DNA from: CAXMQZ01 sp963707075
GTDB taxonomy: Bacteria > Acidobacteriota > Thermoanaerobaculia > Multivoradales > JAHEKO01
DNA: 64,000 nucleotides
Assembly: GCA_963707075.1 (NCBI GenBank)
Contig: CAVPOX010000001.1
Span: 1 to 64,000 of the forward strand
Direction of reading: 5' to 3'
Under the pieces are notes generated by a model, which ran no database searches, was not told the origin of the DNA, and saw only the letters and a program-made list of their open reading frames with translations. A program made the translations under genes and the position numbers. How positions within the stretch are numbered: the first letter of the stretch is position 1; each line of letters begins with the position of its first letter. Shown one piece after another: positions 26,697 to 35,516 of the stretch.

Positions 26697-28286
26697 CTAC
26701 TCCTGGCGTTCGAGGACGCTGCCGTAGCTCGCCGCCTCGCCATCGGCAGGTGTCGTCGCCTCGATGAACTCGCGAATGTGTTGGTTGGCTTGGGCCAGGT
26801 CTTCATTCCGCAGGTACATCATGTGCCCACTTTCATAGCCCTCGAAGCGCAGGCGATCCTTCAGCCGTCCACTGCGATCGAGGTTCCAGAGCACGTACTT
26901 GGCGGTGAAGTAGTCGGTCGCCCCGTCGTAGAAGCCTGATTGCACCATCACCTGGAGGTAGGGGTTCTGGGCCATCGCTCGCCGCAACTCCTCGCCGACA
27001 TCGTGCTCATCGCGACCTTCCCAGGGACGGACCGGTCCGAACAGGTAGTACTGCAGGTCGGTGTCGAAGCCGAGCTCGTCGCGCAGGTAGTGATTGATGG
27101 CCGGAGCGAAGGCGTGATTCCAGGAGGTGAGCTCCGGTGGGTAGTCGTAGGTCTCCCCCGCGTCCTTGCGGTCGATGCCCAGGTAGCGGGAATCGAGGCG
27201 GCCGATGGTGTACCCCTCGTCGCGCAACAGCTCTTTCCAGAACGCCGACGCCGGCACAGCCAGATTGTGATCGAGGACGAACGCCTCCGACAGGCCTGCG
27301 TACCGAGCGACCTCGCGAGCGATCTGCTGTCTCTCGTCCGCCGCCAGGAAACCGCCCCGTGACAGAGCCGGCAGGTACTCGTCCAGGGTGAACGCCTCGA
27401 CCTCGGCCAGCAACACCTCCAGGTCGAGGTTTTGAAGATCTTCGCCAAGCTGTCCATGGTAGTGCGCCGCAGCCGCGTAGTAGGGGAGCTTCAGCACCGG
27501 AGAGCGCGGAGCGGGCCCCTCGGTTTGCATGCCGAGTCCCGTCGGAGAGACCAGGATGACGCCATTCAGGTACATCCAGTGGCGATCCTGTAATGCGCCG
27601 GCGAGGCCCGAGACCCGAGTCGTGCCGTAGCTTTCTCCGATCAGGTACTTGGGCGAGCGCCAGCGACCGTTGCGCGAAACAAAGACGTCGATCCAGTCGG
27701 CCAGGTAGGTGATATCGGCCTCGACGCCGAAGAAGACCTCGCGATCGATCTCGTCGTCGAGGATCCGCGAGAAGCCGGTGTTGGCCGGGTTGACATAGAC
27801 GATATCGGCCACGTCGAGGATCGAGTGGGAGTTGTCACGCACGCCGTAGGGCTGAACCGGAAAACCCTCATCATCGATCACCAGTTGCTTCGGACTGGTG
27901 TAGCCGAGATGCATCCACAGGGATCCGGATCCCGGCCCGCCGTTGAAGGAAATGAACAGTGGCCGCCGCCCGATATCGGAGACGTCGGTGCGCTCATAGT
28001 AGGTGTAGTGGAGGGCAGCGATCGTGGCGCCGTCTTCGCCGTAGACGGGTTGCGTGCCGGTCGTGACGCGGTAGGGCACACGCGCGCCGCGTATCGTCGC
28101 CTGGGCGGTCTTGGTGAGCTTGGTATCGGCAGGGAGCTCCCGCTTGGGGAGCTCCGTCTTCTTTGCTTCTGGTTCCTCCTGCGGTTCGACCGACTCCTGG
28201 GCCAGGACCGGCATCGATGCCGTCCATCCGGCGACGAGCATCGCAGCAAGTGGGAAGAGAAAGCGTCGATAGTCGAATCCGGTCAT
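26697..28286 (-). CDS. Secreted serine carboxypeptidase-like protein (peptidase S10)
   Basis: A 529-residue S10-family serine carboxypeptidase with a signal peptide (cleavage near VLAQ, residue 30). The oxyanion region FNGGPGSGS is at about 114-122, the nucleophile is S219 in IGESYGT, the acid is probably D454 or D458 in SGFYDGATDYF, and the histidine is H488 in ESGHMMYL. A charged linker (about residues 30-60) precedes the domain. It likely trims peptides in the periplasm or outside the cell. It converges with the ParA gene. Confidence 0.9.
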   Translation of the reverse strand: MTGFDYRRFLFPLAAMLVAGWTASMPVLAQESVEPQEEPEAKKTELPKRELPADTKLTKTAQATIRGARVPYRVTTGTQPVYGEDGATIAALHYTYYERTDVSDIGRRPLFISFNGGPGSGSLWMHLGYTSPKQLVIDDEGFPVQPYGVRDNSHSILDVADIVYVNPANTGFSRILDDEIDREVFFGVEADITYLADWIDVFVSRNGRWRSPKYLIGESYGTTRVSGLAGALQDRHWMYLNGVILVSPTGLGMQTEGPAPRSPVLKLPYYAAAAHYHGQLGEDLQNLDLEVLLAEVEAFTLDEYLPALSRGGFLAADERQQIAREVARYAGLSEAFVLDHNLAVPASAFWKELLRDEGYTIGRLDSRYLGIDRKDAGETYDYPPELTSWNHAFAPAINHYLRDELGFDTDLQYYLFGPVRPWEGRDEHDVGEELRRAMAQNPYLQVMVQSGFYDGATDYFTAKYVLWNLDRSGRLKDRLRFEGYESGHMMYLRNEDLAQANQHIREFIEATTPADGEAASYGSVLERQE

Positions 28287-28346
28287 TGCGCACCTCCGAT
28301 TAAGCGACCGAGGGAGAGGCCGACCCCATGGTTGAACCGAAGCAGG

Positions 28347-29558
28347 CTAGCATGGACCTCCGTTATCGCCAGGCTTTCGGCCGCGAATTGCCAGCGGTGG
28401 TGCGGTCAGGATCAGGGCCACGAGGGCGATGCGGTTGGCAAACTGCTGCAGATCGATGAATTCGTGCGCCGCATGGGCACCGCCGCCGACCGCTCCCAGC
28501 CCGTCCAGGGTCGGCGTATAGAGGCTGGTGGTGTTGCCGTCCGAGCCGCCGCCGGCGAGGCACTCCTGCAGGTCGAGTCCGAGCTCGGCTCCCACGTCGC
28601 GCGCCACCTCCCAAAGCAACCGATTGCCCGGGGTCTGCTCCATGGGTGGCGTCTCGATGCCGCCAGTGATCTCGATGCTGGCGTCCGGATGCTGCGGGCG
28701 CAGCGCCCGGATGGCTTGCTCGATCTGCTCGCCCTGCTGTTGTGTCATCACACGCACGTCGACCATAGCCCGGCTCTCCGGCGCGATCACGTTGGGGCGT
28801 ACGCCGCCGTCGATGGTGCCGACGTTGACGGTCAACCCGCTCTCCGGATCGTTGAGCTCGAACAGGCGCTGGACCAACCTCGAGAGCTCGAGAATGGCGC
28901 TGATCCCTTGTTCGGGCTCGAGCCCGGCGTGCGCCGCGAGGCCCCGAATGCGCAGGGTGAACTGTCCCACTCCCTTACGGGTCGTCTTCAGCTTGCCTTC
29001 CGGCCCCATGGCCGGCTCGAGCACCAGCACCCGATCGGCAACCTTCGCCAGGCGTCGTATCGCGGGTCTGGATTCGGTGCTGCCGATTTCCTCATCCGAG
29101 TTGATCAGAACGACCGGTGAGACCTCGGGCTCGAGCCCGGACTGCTGAAGCGCGCGCAGGGCAAAGATCATCTGCACCAGGCCCGCCTTCATGTCGAAGA
29201 TCCCAGGGCCGTACATCTTGCCTTCCTTGATCGCGACCGGCATCTCGGCCAGGGTTCCCACAGGCCAGACCGTGTCGCAGTGCCCGAGCAGGATTTGCAC
29301 CGGCGCTCCGCGAGGACGATTTGCGGAGCTCGCCAGCAGATAGCCGCCGCTGTCGCGGCCGCCGTGCCGCCGTACCCGGAACCCTAGATCTTGCAACTTC
29401 TGGATCAGGAGATCTTGCACCTTTCTCTGGGCCTCGGGGTCTCGCGAGGGCGACTCGGTTTCGACGAGAGCGTGCAGCAGTCGGCGTATTTCCAGCGCGC
29501 TGTCATCGAGAAAGCGCAGAATGCGCTCGGCGCGCTCGGATCTCGTTGTGGTCTTCAG
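28347..29558 (-). CDS. M20 metallopeptidase (carboxypeptidase G2-like)
   Basis: A dizinc exopeptidase of about 403 residues of the CPG2/ArgE group. Ligands and catalytic residues are visible: LLGHCDTVWP, GIFDMKAG, the acid pair in SDEEIGS, GLAAHAG in the dimerisation domain, and the last histidine in GAHAAHEFID. No ATG, GTG or TTG lies near the start of homology. The best start is CTG 29558, which overlaps the stop of the upstream gene (CTGA) and has AAGGGA about 8 bases ahead. It may remove C-terminal amino acids from peptides or folate-like compounds. Confidence 0.87.
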   Translation of the reverse strand: MKTTTRSERAERILRFLDDSALEIRRLLHALVETESPSRDPEAQRKVQDLLIQKLQDLGFRVRRHGGRDSGGYLLASSANRPRGAPVQILLGHCDTVWPVGTLAEMPVAIKEGKMYGPGIFDMKAGLVQMIFALRALQQSGLEPEVSPVVLINSDEEIGSTESRPAIRRLAKVADRVLVLEPAMGPEGKLKTTRKGVGQFTLRIRGLAAHAGLEPEQGISAILELSRLVQRLFELNDPESGLTVNVGTIDGGVRPNVIAPESRAMVDVRVMTQQQGEQIEQAIRALRPQHPDASIEITGGIETPPMEQTPGNRLLWEVARDVGAELGLDLQECLAGGGSDGNTTSLYTPTLDGLGAVGGGAHAAHEFIDLQQFANRIALVALILTAPPLAIRGRKPGDNGGPC

Positions 29559-30163
29559 CGAGAAAATCCCTTGGGCAATGGAAATGAGTTGCTGCGCTTG
29601 ATCGTGGCGAATCGGCCGGGATGGAGATAGGCCAGGAGTGGCGCTTTGGCGATGACCTGCTGGTCGTCGCGGTCGACCCGGCGCACGGCCTGAGTCCGAA
29701 TCCTGGCTGCCACGATGCGGCCGATGATGAGGCTGTTGGACCCCAGGCCGTCGACGATCTTCTCCAGCGCGCATTCGAACTGAGCTTGCGACCCCACCAG
29801 CAGCGGAGCGTCAATCGTCTCGCCGCGAAGGGTCTGCAGGGCCGCGATCGTCGGCTTGCTGTCGTCCTCGCAGCGTGGTGAGGCCGTCAAACCGGCGACA
29901 ACCACCTGGTCGGGCCGCGGATAGCTGACCGCGAACGCACGCTCGCGCTCGGCGTTGCGATAGGTGGCGTGGCGCGGCGAGCAAACGAAGCCGAAGTAGT
30001 TGTCCCAACTGTAGGGACCGGCCATGTGCTTTGGTGCCAGATCGTCGGCACCGTCGGGCTCGCGGGTACCGATGAGGACCAGGGGAGCAACCTGGAAGAA
30101 CCGCTCCCAGATCGGCTGGGCGGTGTCGAGCTGCAGATACTCATGGTCAGCACGGTCAGGCAT
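29555..30163 (-). CDS. Flavin reductase-like FMN-binding protein
   Basis: A 202-residue protein with the flavin-reductase/FMN-binding split-barrel fold. It shows VAPLVLIGTREPDGADDLAPKHMAG, a VCSPRHATYRNAERERAFAVSYP stretch that fits the FMN phosphate and isoalloxazine region, and SLIIGRIVAARI near the end. It overlaps the upstream GNAT-cNMP gene by 8 bases and the downstream M20 gene by 4. The reductant and partner are not evident; it may supply reduced flavin or reduce a substrate directly. Confidence 0.82.
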   Translation of the reverse strand: MPDRADHEYLQLDTAQPIWERFFQVAPLVLIGTREPDGADDLAPKHMAGPYSWDNYFGFVCSPRHATYRNAERERAFAVSYPRPDQVVVAGLTASPRCEDDSKPTIAALQTLRGETIDAPLLVGSQAQFECALEKIVDGLGSNSLIIGRIVAARIRTQAVRRVDRDDQQVIAKAPLLAYLHPGRFATIKRSNSFPLPKGFSR

Positions 30164-31778
30164 GTCGGGACTCCTGTCTGGCTACCTCGGCGGCGAGGTC
30201 GAGATCGGTGCGACGCAGCTTCCGGCTCAAACCGCGGGCGAGGTTGCGGTAGAGAACGATGCCGATGTCTGGACGTTGGTGAACCAGATCGGACAAGGCC
30301 TCATGGGTCAACACCGCGGCCTTGACCGGTGCGACGACGATGGCTTCGGCTGAATGGGGCGTGCCGATCATCAGGGCTACCTCACCCAGGCACTCGCCCG
30401 GCCCGACTCTCCCCAGAGGCCTGGACCCGCTGCCCCGAACCTCGACCTCACCGTCGAGCAGCAGGTAGGTCTCGGAGCAGGGCTCACCGACGCGGAACAC
30501 CTTCTCGCCGCAGTCAAAGCTCACCCGTGAGCAGACGCCACCCAGGCGTCGGATCTGCTCGTCCGATAGTCCACGCAAGAGGCTGGCCCGGCTCAGCGTC
30601 CGGTCGATTCCGGGGAGAACCTCACGTTGTGCGAAGGCCTCGAGCACCAACTCGGCAACGCGGTCGGCGGGCGGTAGTAGCTTGCACGGCAACTCCGGAA
30701 GTGGCACCAGAAGTCGCTGCATCTTCACCACGTCGAGTCGCTCGACCTTGTGGAAGGCGAAAGCGGGCGTGTAGGCGACAGGAACGTAAGACATTTCGAC
30801 AAGAGTGCGCTGCATCCGCGGTGCGTCAGCGCGCACGTCGATCTCGATAGAGCAGACGTCGGATCTCTCGCGGCAGACCCGCTCGATCTGCTCGAGCAGG
30901 AACCGCACCACATAATCGTCGAGCGAGATCAGTTCGAAGACGCGGATGTTCTGATCGACCTCGTCGTGGGTGTATCCGATCGCACCCGCCACCTGACCAC
31001 GACTCTTGGCGACCAGGTAATGCGAGTGCTCCGAGCGCAGCTTGAAGAATCCATAGTGCAGACGCAGAGGGCCGAAGATTTCGCGTCGGCGCAGTCGGCC
31101 GCGCTCGATCCGCAGTAGCGAAGAGTAGCCGCCCTCGGTCATCTGTTGCAGCGAGTAGAGCCCGGCCGGCGGGTATGAGGATGCTTCCTCGTCCACGACC
31201 ACATCCGGCCTGATCCCGACCTGCTCGAGAGAGAGATTGGCCAGCGGGTAGACCTCGGCAACGACGCGAGGATGGTTACGGCGCAACTCGAGCGCGTCTC
31301 CAAAGTACCGGACCAACAGCGCGGCATGCTCCCAGCGCGAGCCGAGCCTGAGTCGCAATGGCAAGAATCCGACCGGCAGGAAATCGTGGTGGAGACCGTT
31401 GGCCAGAGAGTACGGTTGAAAGACGCGGGCCTCCATGAAGCCGACGTGGAGACGATGCTCGACCTCTTCGATACGCCTCTGCAGCAGCATGCTGCCGATA
31501 CCGCGGCCCCAGGCATCCGGGTGGACGGCGAGGCGCCCGAACTCTCCTACAAGGTCGCTGTAGGCACCGCTCTCCAGCACCACCGACGCGGTTCCGAGGA
31601 TCTCCTTGCTCTGGGTGTTCTCCGCCACCAGGACCAGAGTGTCATCGCCGTAGACCAGCTTCTTCAGCAGCTCGGCCTCGTAGTACTCCGGGTAGATGTA
31701 GTCGTGACCGTAGTTGGCCTCGAAGATGTCCCGGATGGAACGGGCATCGGCGCCGGTTGCATGTCGGATCTCGATCAT
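30156..31778 (-). CDS. Double GNAT acetyltransferase with C-terminal cNMP-binding domain
   Basis: A protein of about 540 residues. The N-terminal GNAT has an intact acetyl-CoA motif (RLAVHPDAWGRGIGSMLL, residues about 89-106). A second, more diverged GNAT-like region covers about 220-370 (HYLVAKSRGQVAGAIGYTHDE). Residues about 415-520 form a cyclic-nucleotide-binding fold (DCGEKVFRVGEPCSETYLLLDGEVEV, then GPGECLGEVALM). Mycobacterial Pat enzymes pair a cNMP domain with a GNAT in the opposite order and are allosterically controlled lysine acetyltransferases. ATG 31778 (MIEIRHATGADA) is chosen; ATG 31802 is an alternative. Confidence 0.87.
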   Translation of the reverse strand: MIEIRHATGADARSIRDIFEANYGHDYIYPEYYEAELLKKLVYGDDTLVLVAENTQSKEILGTASVVLESGAYSDLVGEFGRLAVHPDAWGRGIGSMLLQRRIEEVEHRLHVGFMEARVFQPYSLANGLHHDFLPVGFLPLRLRLGSRWEHAALLVRYFGDALELRRNHPRVVAEVYPLANLSLEQVGIRPDVVVDEEASSYPPAGLYSLQQMTEGGYSSLLRIERGRLRRREIFGPLRLHYGFFKLRSEHSHYLVAKSRGQVAGAIGYTHDEVDQNIRVFELISLDDYVVRFLLEQIERVCRERSDVCSIEIDVRADAPRMQRTLVEMSYVPVAYTPAFAFHKVERLDVVKMQRLLVPLPELPCKLLPPADRVAELVLEAFAQREVLPGIDRTLSRASLLRGLSDEQIRRLGGVCSRVSFDCGEKVFRVGEPCSETYLLLDGEVEVRGSGSRPLGRVGPGECLGEVALMIGTPHSAEAIVVAPVKAAVLTHEALSDLVHQRPDIGIVLYRNLARGLSRKLRRTDLDLAAEVARQESRHA

Positions 31779-31826
31779 CGCCCATCCGGATGGCCAGGCC
31801 ACCGACCGGCATTCACGACAGCACAG

Positions 31827-31853
31827 TGGGTCGCCAGGAACCTAGGCGACCCA
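31827..31853 (-). promoter_or_regulatory. Strong hairpin upstream of GNAT-cNMP operon
   Basis: TGGGTCGCC and GGCGACCCA form a perfect 9-bp stem, and the loop AGGAACCTA can add three more pairs with one bulge. It lies about 50 bases before the GNAT-cNMP start and 190 bases after the stop of the BNR-protein gene on the same strand. There is no T tract, so it may be a leader structure, a processing site or a Rho-independent-like terminator without a tail. Confidence 0.4.
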
Positions 31854-32041
31854 AGCCCTCTGAGTATCACTTCGGTGACCCGTTCAGCGAAGGATGCTGC
31901 ACTGGTTCCTCTTCCAGATTACCACTCCAGGGCACCCAGCGCGCCGTTCTGCGCACCTCTGTAGCCGCTCGAGCATCCTGTCTGGACGGCTTGGCGACTC
32001 GACCGTCCAGGCAAGAGCTTCTCCGACCGTTTCGTATTCCG

Positions 32042-35000
32042 TCAGGGCCAGCTGGGAACCCGGCCCGGCGTCCACGGCGCGCCGGCTGCCTCGGCCTGCT
32101 GCTCCAGGGCTTCGAGATCCACCACCAACTGCTCGATGTCGGCCAACGCGCTGGCGAAGGCCTCCGACGCCCATAGGTAGGCCTGCCGGTGCGTGTTGGT
32201 CGGCGCCTGGGTCGTATCCCACTGGTCATAGGCGATGCGTTGCACGCGACTGACAATCGAGGGCGGCGTGAAGACGTTACGCCCCGACTTGGTGCGGTCG
32301 CCATTCATCGCCAGGTCGACTGCATCGTAGCGGGCCTTGAGCCCCTCGAGCTCGACCATCAACGCGGGATCCAGATCCGAGGTCGCGACGAAGGCTTCAC
32401 GCAAGTGCTGCAACCGGTTGTCCACCTCGCCGAGGAGCTTCTGCGCACCCAGTACGTTGCGCCGCAGCTCGCGGGTCTCCATGCGAAAAGCCATCACGGC
32501 CTGGGGATCAGCGGGCCTCAGCGTTCCCAGGTCGAGCGGCACGACAGTGACACTTGTTGGCTCACTCAGCGCCCTCCACTCTCCTGCGATCCTGCTTTCG
32601 AGAGTCGCCGAGTAGGTTCCAGGCAGAGCCAACGGCCCCTTCTCCGGTGACTCCCAGGGCATCAGATCGGTACGCGGCGTCAGGTCGGTCGGCGCGGCGG
32701 AAGCCAGGCGCAGATCCCAGGCCACACGCTGTAGCCCGGCCTCTTGTCCCGCTTCGACCCGCCGAATGATCGATCCTGCCGCATCGCGCACCACGAGGAA
32801 GGCCTTGGGCCCGACCTCGAGATCCTCCTCGCGCAGCTCCGCCATCGTTGCCACTGGCGCGTCGGACTCCTCCTCGCGTGCCTTCTTCTCGAGCTCCAGC
32901 CGGGCGTCCCTCTTGGTCTTGAAGCCATCACGCAGCCAGTAGGTGAAGACGGCGCCGAAAGGAGGGTTTTCGGCATGCCACATACCGTGCCCTCGATCGA
33001 TGATCCGGTCACTCTGCTCGATGTACAGCAGCGCGTCGCGGGTCGGAAAGAGGATCGCCTCGTTGTCGGCAAGCGTCTCCTCGCTCATCGCCCGCAACGG
33101 GGTGTAATCGTCGAGAATCCAGAAGCCGCGACCGAAGGTCGCCACTGCCAGGTCGTTCCAGTCGCGCTGAATATCGAGGTCGCGTACCTGGATGGTGGGC
33201 AGGCCGCCTTCGAGCTGATGCCAGTGGTCCCCCTCGTCCAGGGTGACGAAGAGGCCGAATTCGGTACCCAGGAAGAGCAACTCCGGCTTCACATGGTCCT
33301 GAACCAGCGTGTAGGTCACCTGCCGGTCGGGCAGATCGCCACGCATCGATCTCCAGGTACGGCCGCGGTCCCGGCTCACCAGCACGTAGGGGTCGAAGTC
33401 CCCCTGTTTGTGGTTGTCGAAGGTCGCGTAGACCGTGTCAGCGTCGAACCGCGAGGCTTCGAGGTCGCTGACATAGGTGTTGGCCGGCACACCCGGGAAA
33501 GATTCGATCTTACGCCAGCTGCCGCCGCCGTCCTCGGTGACCTGGATCAGTCCGTCGTCGGTGCCGACATAGATCAGCCCCTCCTCGAGGATGGACTCGG
33601 TCAGCGAGACGATGTTGCCGTAGTTGGAGGTGGAAACGTTCTTGTGCACCGCGTCCATCTCCCAGATTCGGCCCATGACCGGAAGCTGATCGCGATCCAG
33701 TGCCCGGCTGAGATCGCCCGAGATGGCAACCCATGTGTCCCCCCGGTCGTCCGAACGGAAGAGCCGCTGGGCGGCGTAGTAGAGGCGGGTAGGGGAGTGG
33801 GGCGAGATGATCAGCGGCGAGTCCCAGTTCCAGCGATGCGCATCCTCCCCGGGTTCCTCCTGCGGTTGGATGTCGACGATCTCCTCCGACAGTCGGTCGT
33901 AGCGCACCAGACCACCGTATTGCCACTGCGAATAGACGATGTTCGGGTCTTCGGGATCGACCTGCGTCTCGTAGCCGTCACCGCCGACGGTGATGAACCA
34001 GTCCTCGTTGGTAATGCCGGATCGACGCAGCGTGCGGCTGGGCCCCCCCAGGGTGTTGTTGTCCTGGGTGCCACCGTACACGTAGTAGAACGGCTTCGAG
34101 GTGTCGACGGCGACACGGTAGAACTGGGTGATCGGCAGATTCTCCTTGAACTCCCAGGTGGCACCTCTATCGAAACTTTCGTAGATACCGCCGTCGTTAC
34201 CGACGAGCATGTAGTCGGGGTCCTCGGGGTCGAGCCAGACCGCGTGGTGGTCGACGTGGATTCGCTCGGGAGACATCGCCTCGAAGGTCTCTCCTCCGTC
34301 CCTGGTGACGTGAAGCAGCACGTCGACCATATAGACGGTGTCCAGGTCGTGTGGGTCACACGTGAGCTCGTTCCAGTAGTCGCCGCCCGGCGCGTGATCG
34401 GAACGCTTCTCCCAGCTCTCACCGCGGTCGAGCGAGCGGAACACGCCGCCCTCGTCGCGCTCGGCGTCGACGACTCCGTAAATGACGTCCGGGTCGACAG
34501 GCGAGATGCACAGTCCCATGCGACCGCGGTCGACATCAGGTAACCCCGAATCAATCTCGCGCCAGGTCGCACCACCATCGGTCGACTTGTGAAAGGCCGA
34601 TTCGGGGCCGCCGTTGATCAATGTCCAGACGTGGCGGCGGCGCTGATAGGACGTGGCGTAGACGGTATCGGGGTGCCGCGGATCGAGCCAGACTTCAGCG
34701 ACCCCGGTGTCATCCGAAATGTGCAGGATGCGCTCCCAGGTTACCCCGCCGTCGAGAGTCTTGTAGAGGCCACGATCGCCTCCACCTCGCCACAGGGGCC
34801 CCATGGCTGCCACATAGACCGTGTTCGAGTCCCGCGGATCGACCACGATACGGCCGATGTGCTCGGATTCTCCGAGCCCCAGGTTCGACCAGCTCTGGCC
34901 GCCATCGACACTCTTGTAGACACCATCGCCGAAGGATACCGACCGCTGAGAGTTGTTTTCACCGGAGCCGACCCAGATGACGTTGGGGTTGTTCGGATCG

Positions 35001-35311
35001 ATGGTGACACAACCGATCGAGTACGACCCTTCGCTGTCGAAGACCGGTGTCCAGGTCGTGCCGGCGTTTTCCGTTTTCCACAGATTTCCCGAAGCCGTTG
35101 CGGCGAAGAACCGATGTCGCTCGCCGGGCGTGACCGCGAAATCGACGACCCGACCCGAATTGATGGCAGGGCCGATATTGCGCAGGGCGAGCCCCGACAG
35201 GGTGCCGGAGTTGAGCTTGGTTTCCGGTTCTTCGGTCTCGTCTTCCGCCGCCCACGAGATCGCAGGCGAGAGCATGAGAATGGCGAGCGCAAATATGTTG
35301 ATCTTCTTCAC
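32042..35311 (-). CDS. Giant secreted BNR/sortilin-like repeat protein, copy 1
   Basis: A 1089-residue protein with a signal peptide (MKKINIFALAILMLSPAISWAA). Most of it is beta-propeller built from Asp-box repeats (SxDxGxTW): STDGGATW, SFDRGATW, SDDRGDTW, VTEDGGGSW and others, alternating with DP-rich stretches such as DPNNPNVIWVG. The last 350 residues (about 740 on) form a non-repeat region and a helical tail. Similar proteins are often annotated as glycosyl hydrolases or VPS10/sortilin-like, but no catalytic residues can be assigned; ligand binding at the cell surface is as likely. Confidence 0.88.
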   Translation of the reverse strand: MKKINIFALAILMLSPAISWAAEDETEEPETKLNSGTLSGLALRNIGPAINSGRVVDFAVTPGERHRFFAATASGNLWKTENAGTTWTPVFDSEGSYSIGCVTIDPNNPNVIWVGSGENNSQRSVSFGDGVYKSVDGGQSWSNLGLGESEHIGRIVVDPRDSNTVYVAAMGPLWRGGGDRGLYKTLDGGVTWERILHISDDTGVAEVWLDPRHPDTVYATSYQRRRHVWTLINGGPESAFHKSTDGGATWREIDSGLPDVDRGRMGLCISPVDPDVIYGVVDAERDEGGVFRSLDRGESWEKRSDHAPGGDYWNELTCDPHDLDTVYMVDVLLHVTRDGGETFEAMSPERIHVDHHAVWLDPEDPDYMLVGNDGGIYESFDRGATWEFKENLPITQFYRVAVDTSKPFYYVYGGTQDNNTLGGPSRTLRRSGITNEDWFITVGGDGYETQVDPEDPNIVYSQWQYGGLVRYDRLSEEIVDIQPQEEPGEDAHRWNWDSPLIISPHSPTRLYYAAQRLFRSDDRGDTWVAISGDLSRALDRDQLPVMGRIWEMDAVHKNVSTSNYGNIVSLTESILEEGLIYVGTDDGLIQVTEDGGGSWRKIESFPGVPANTYVSDLEASRFDADTVYATFDNHKQGDFDPYVLVSRDRGRTWRSMRGDLPDRQVTYTLVQDHVKPELLFLGTEFGLFVTLDEGDHWHQLEGGLPTIQVRDLDIQRDWNDLAVATFGRGFWILDDYTPLRAMSEETLADNEAILFPTRDALLYIEQSDRIIDRGHGMWHAENPPFGAVFTYWLRDGFKTKRDARLELEKKAREEESDAPVATMAELREEDLEVGPKAFLVVRDAAGSIIRRVEAGQEAGLQRVAWDLRLASAAPTDLTPRTDLMPWESPEKGPLALPGTYSATLESRIAGEWRALSEPTSVTVVPLDLGTLRPADPQAVMAFRMETRELRRNVLGAQKLLGEVDNRLQHLREAFVATSDLDPALMVELEGLKARYDAVDLAMNGDRTKSGRNVFTPPSIVSRVQRIAYDQWDTTQAPTNTHRQAYLWASEAFASALADIEQLVVDLEALEQQAEAAGAPWTPGRVPSWP

Positions 35312-35516
35312 GGCTTGGCTCCTCGACTGAATGGAATTTGGGATGTGGCAGATGCCCCGATTGCGGGTCCCCCCGATCTGCGCGCCCAGTCTACCAAGCC
35401 GTGGGCGTTTCGTTGATGGCGAGTCTCTGATCAGTGCGCTCTTCCTGCGCTAGAATTGAAGGCTCTTACCCGCGGTTGAACGGATCTCCTCCTACCCCTC
35501 TGCGAGGTTCCCGACC

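Noticed and set aside
31982..32010. Inverted repeat CTGGACGG/CCGTCCAG after the BNR-protein gene
   Set aside because: An 8-bp stem with a 13-base loop and no T tract; too weak to call a terminator.
32744..34543. A 599-residue plus-strand open frame
   Set aside because: It lies wholly antisense to the BNR-repeat gene, whose repeats and signal peptide are clear. Long antisense frames are expected at this GC content.
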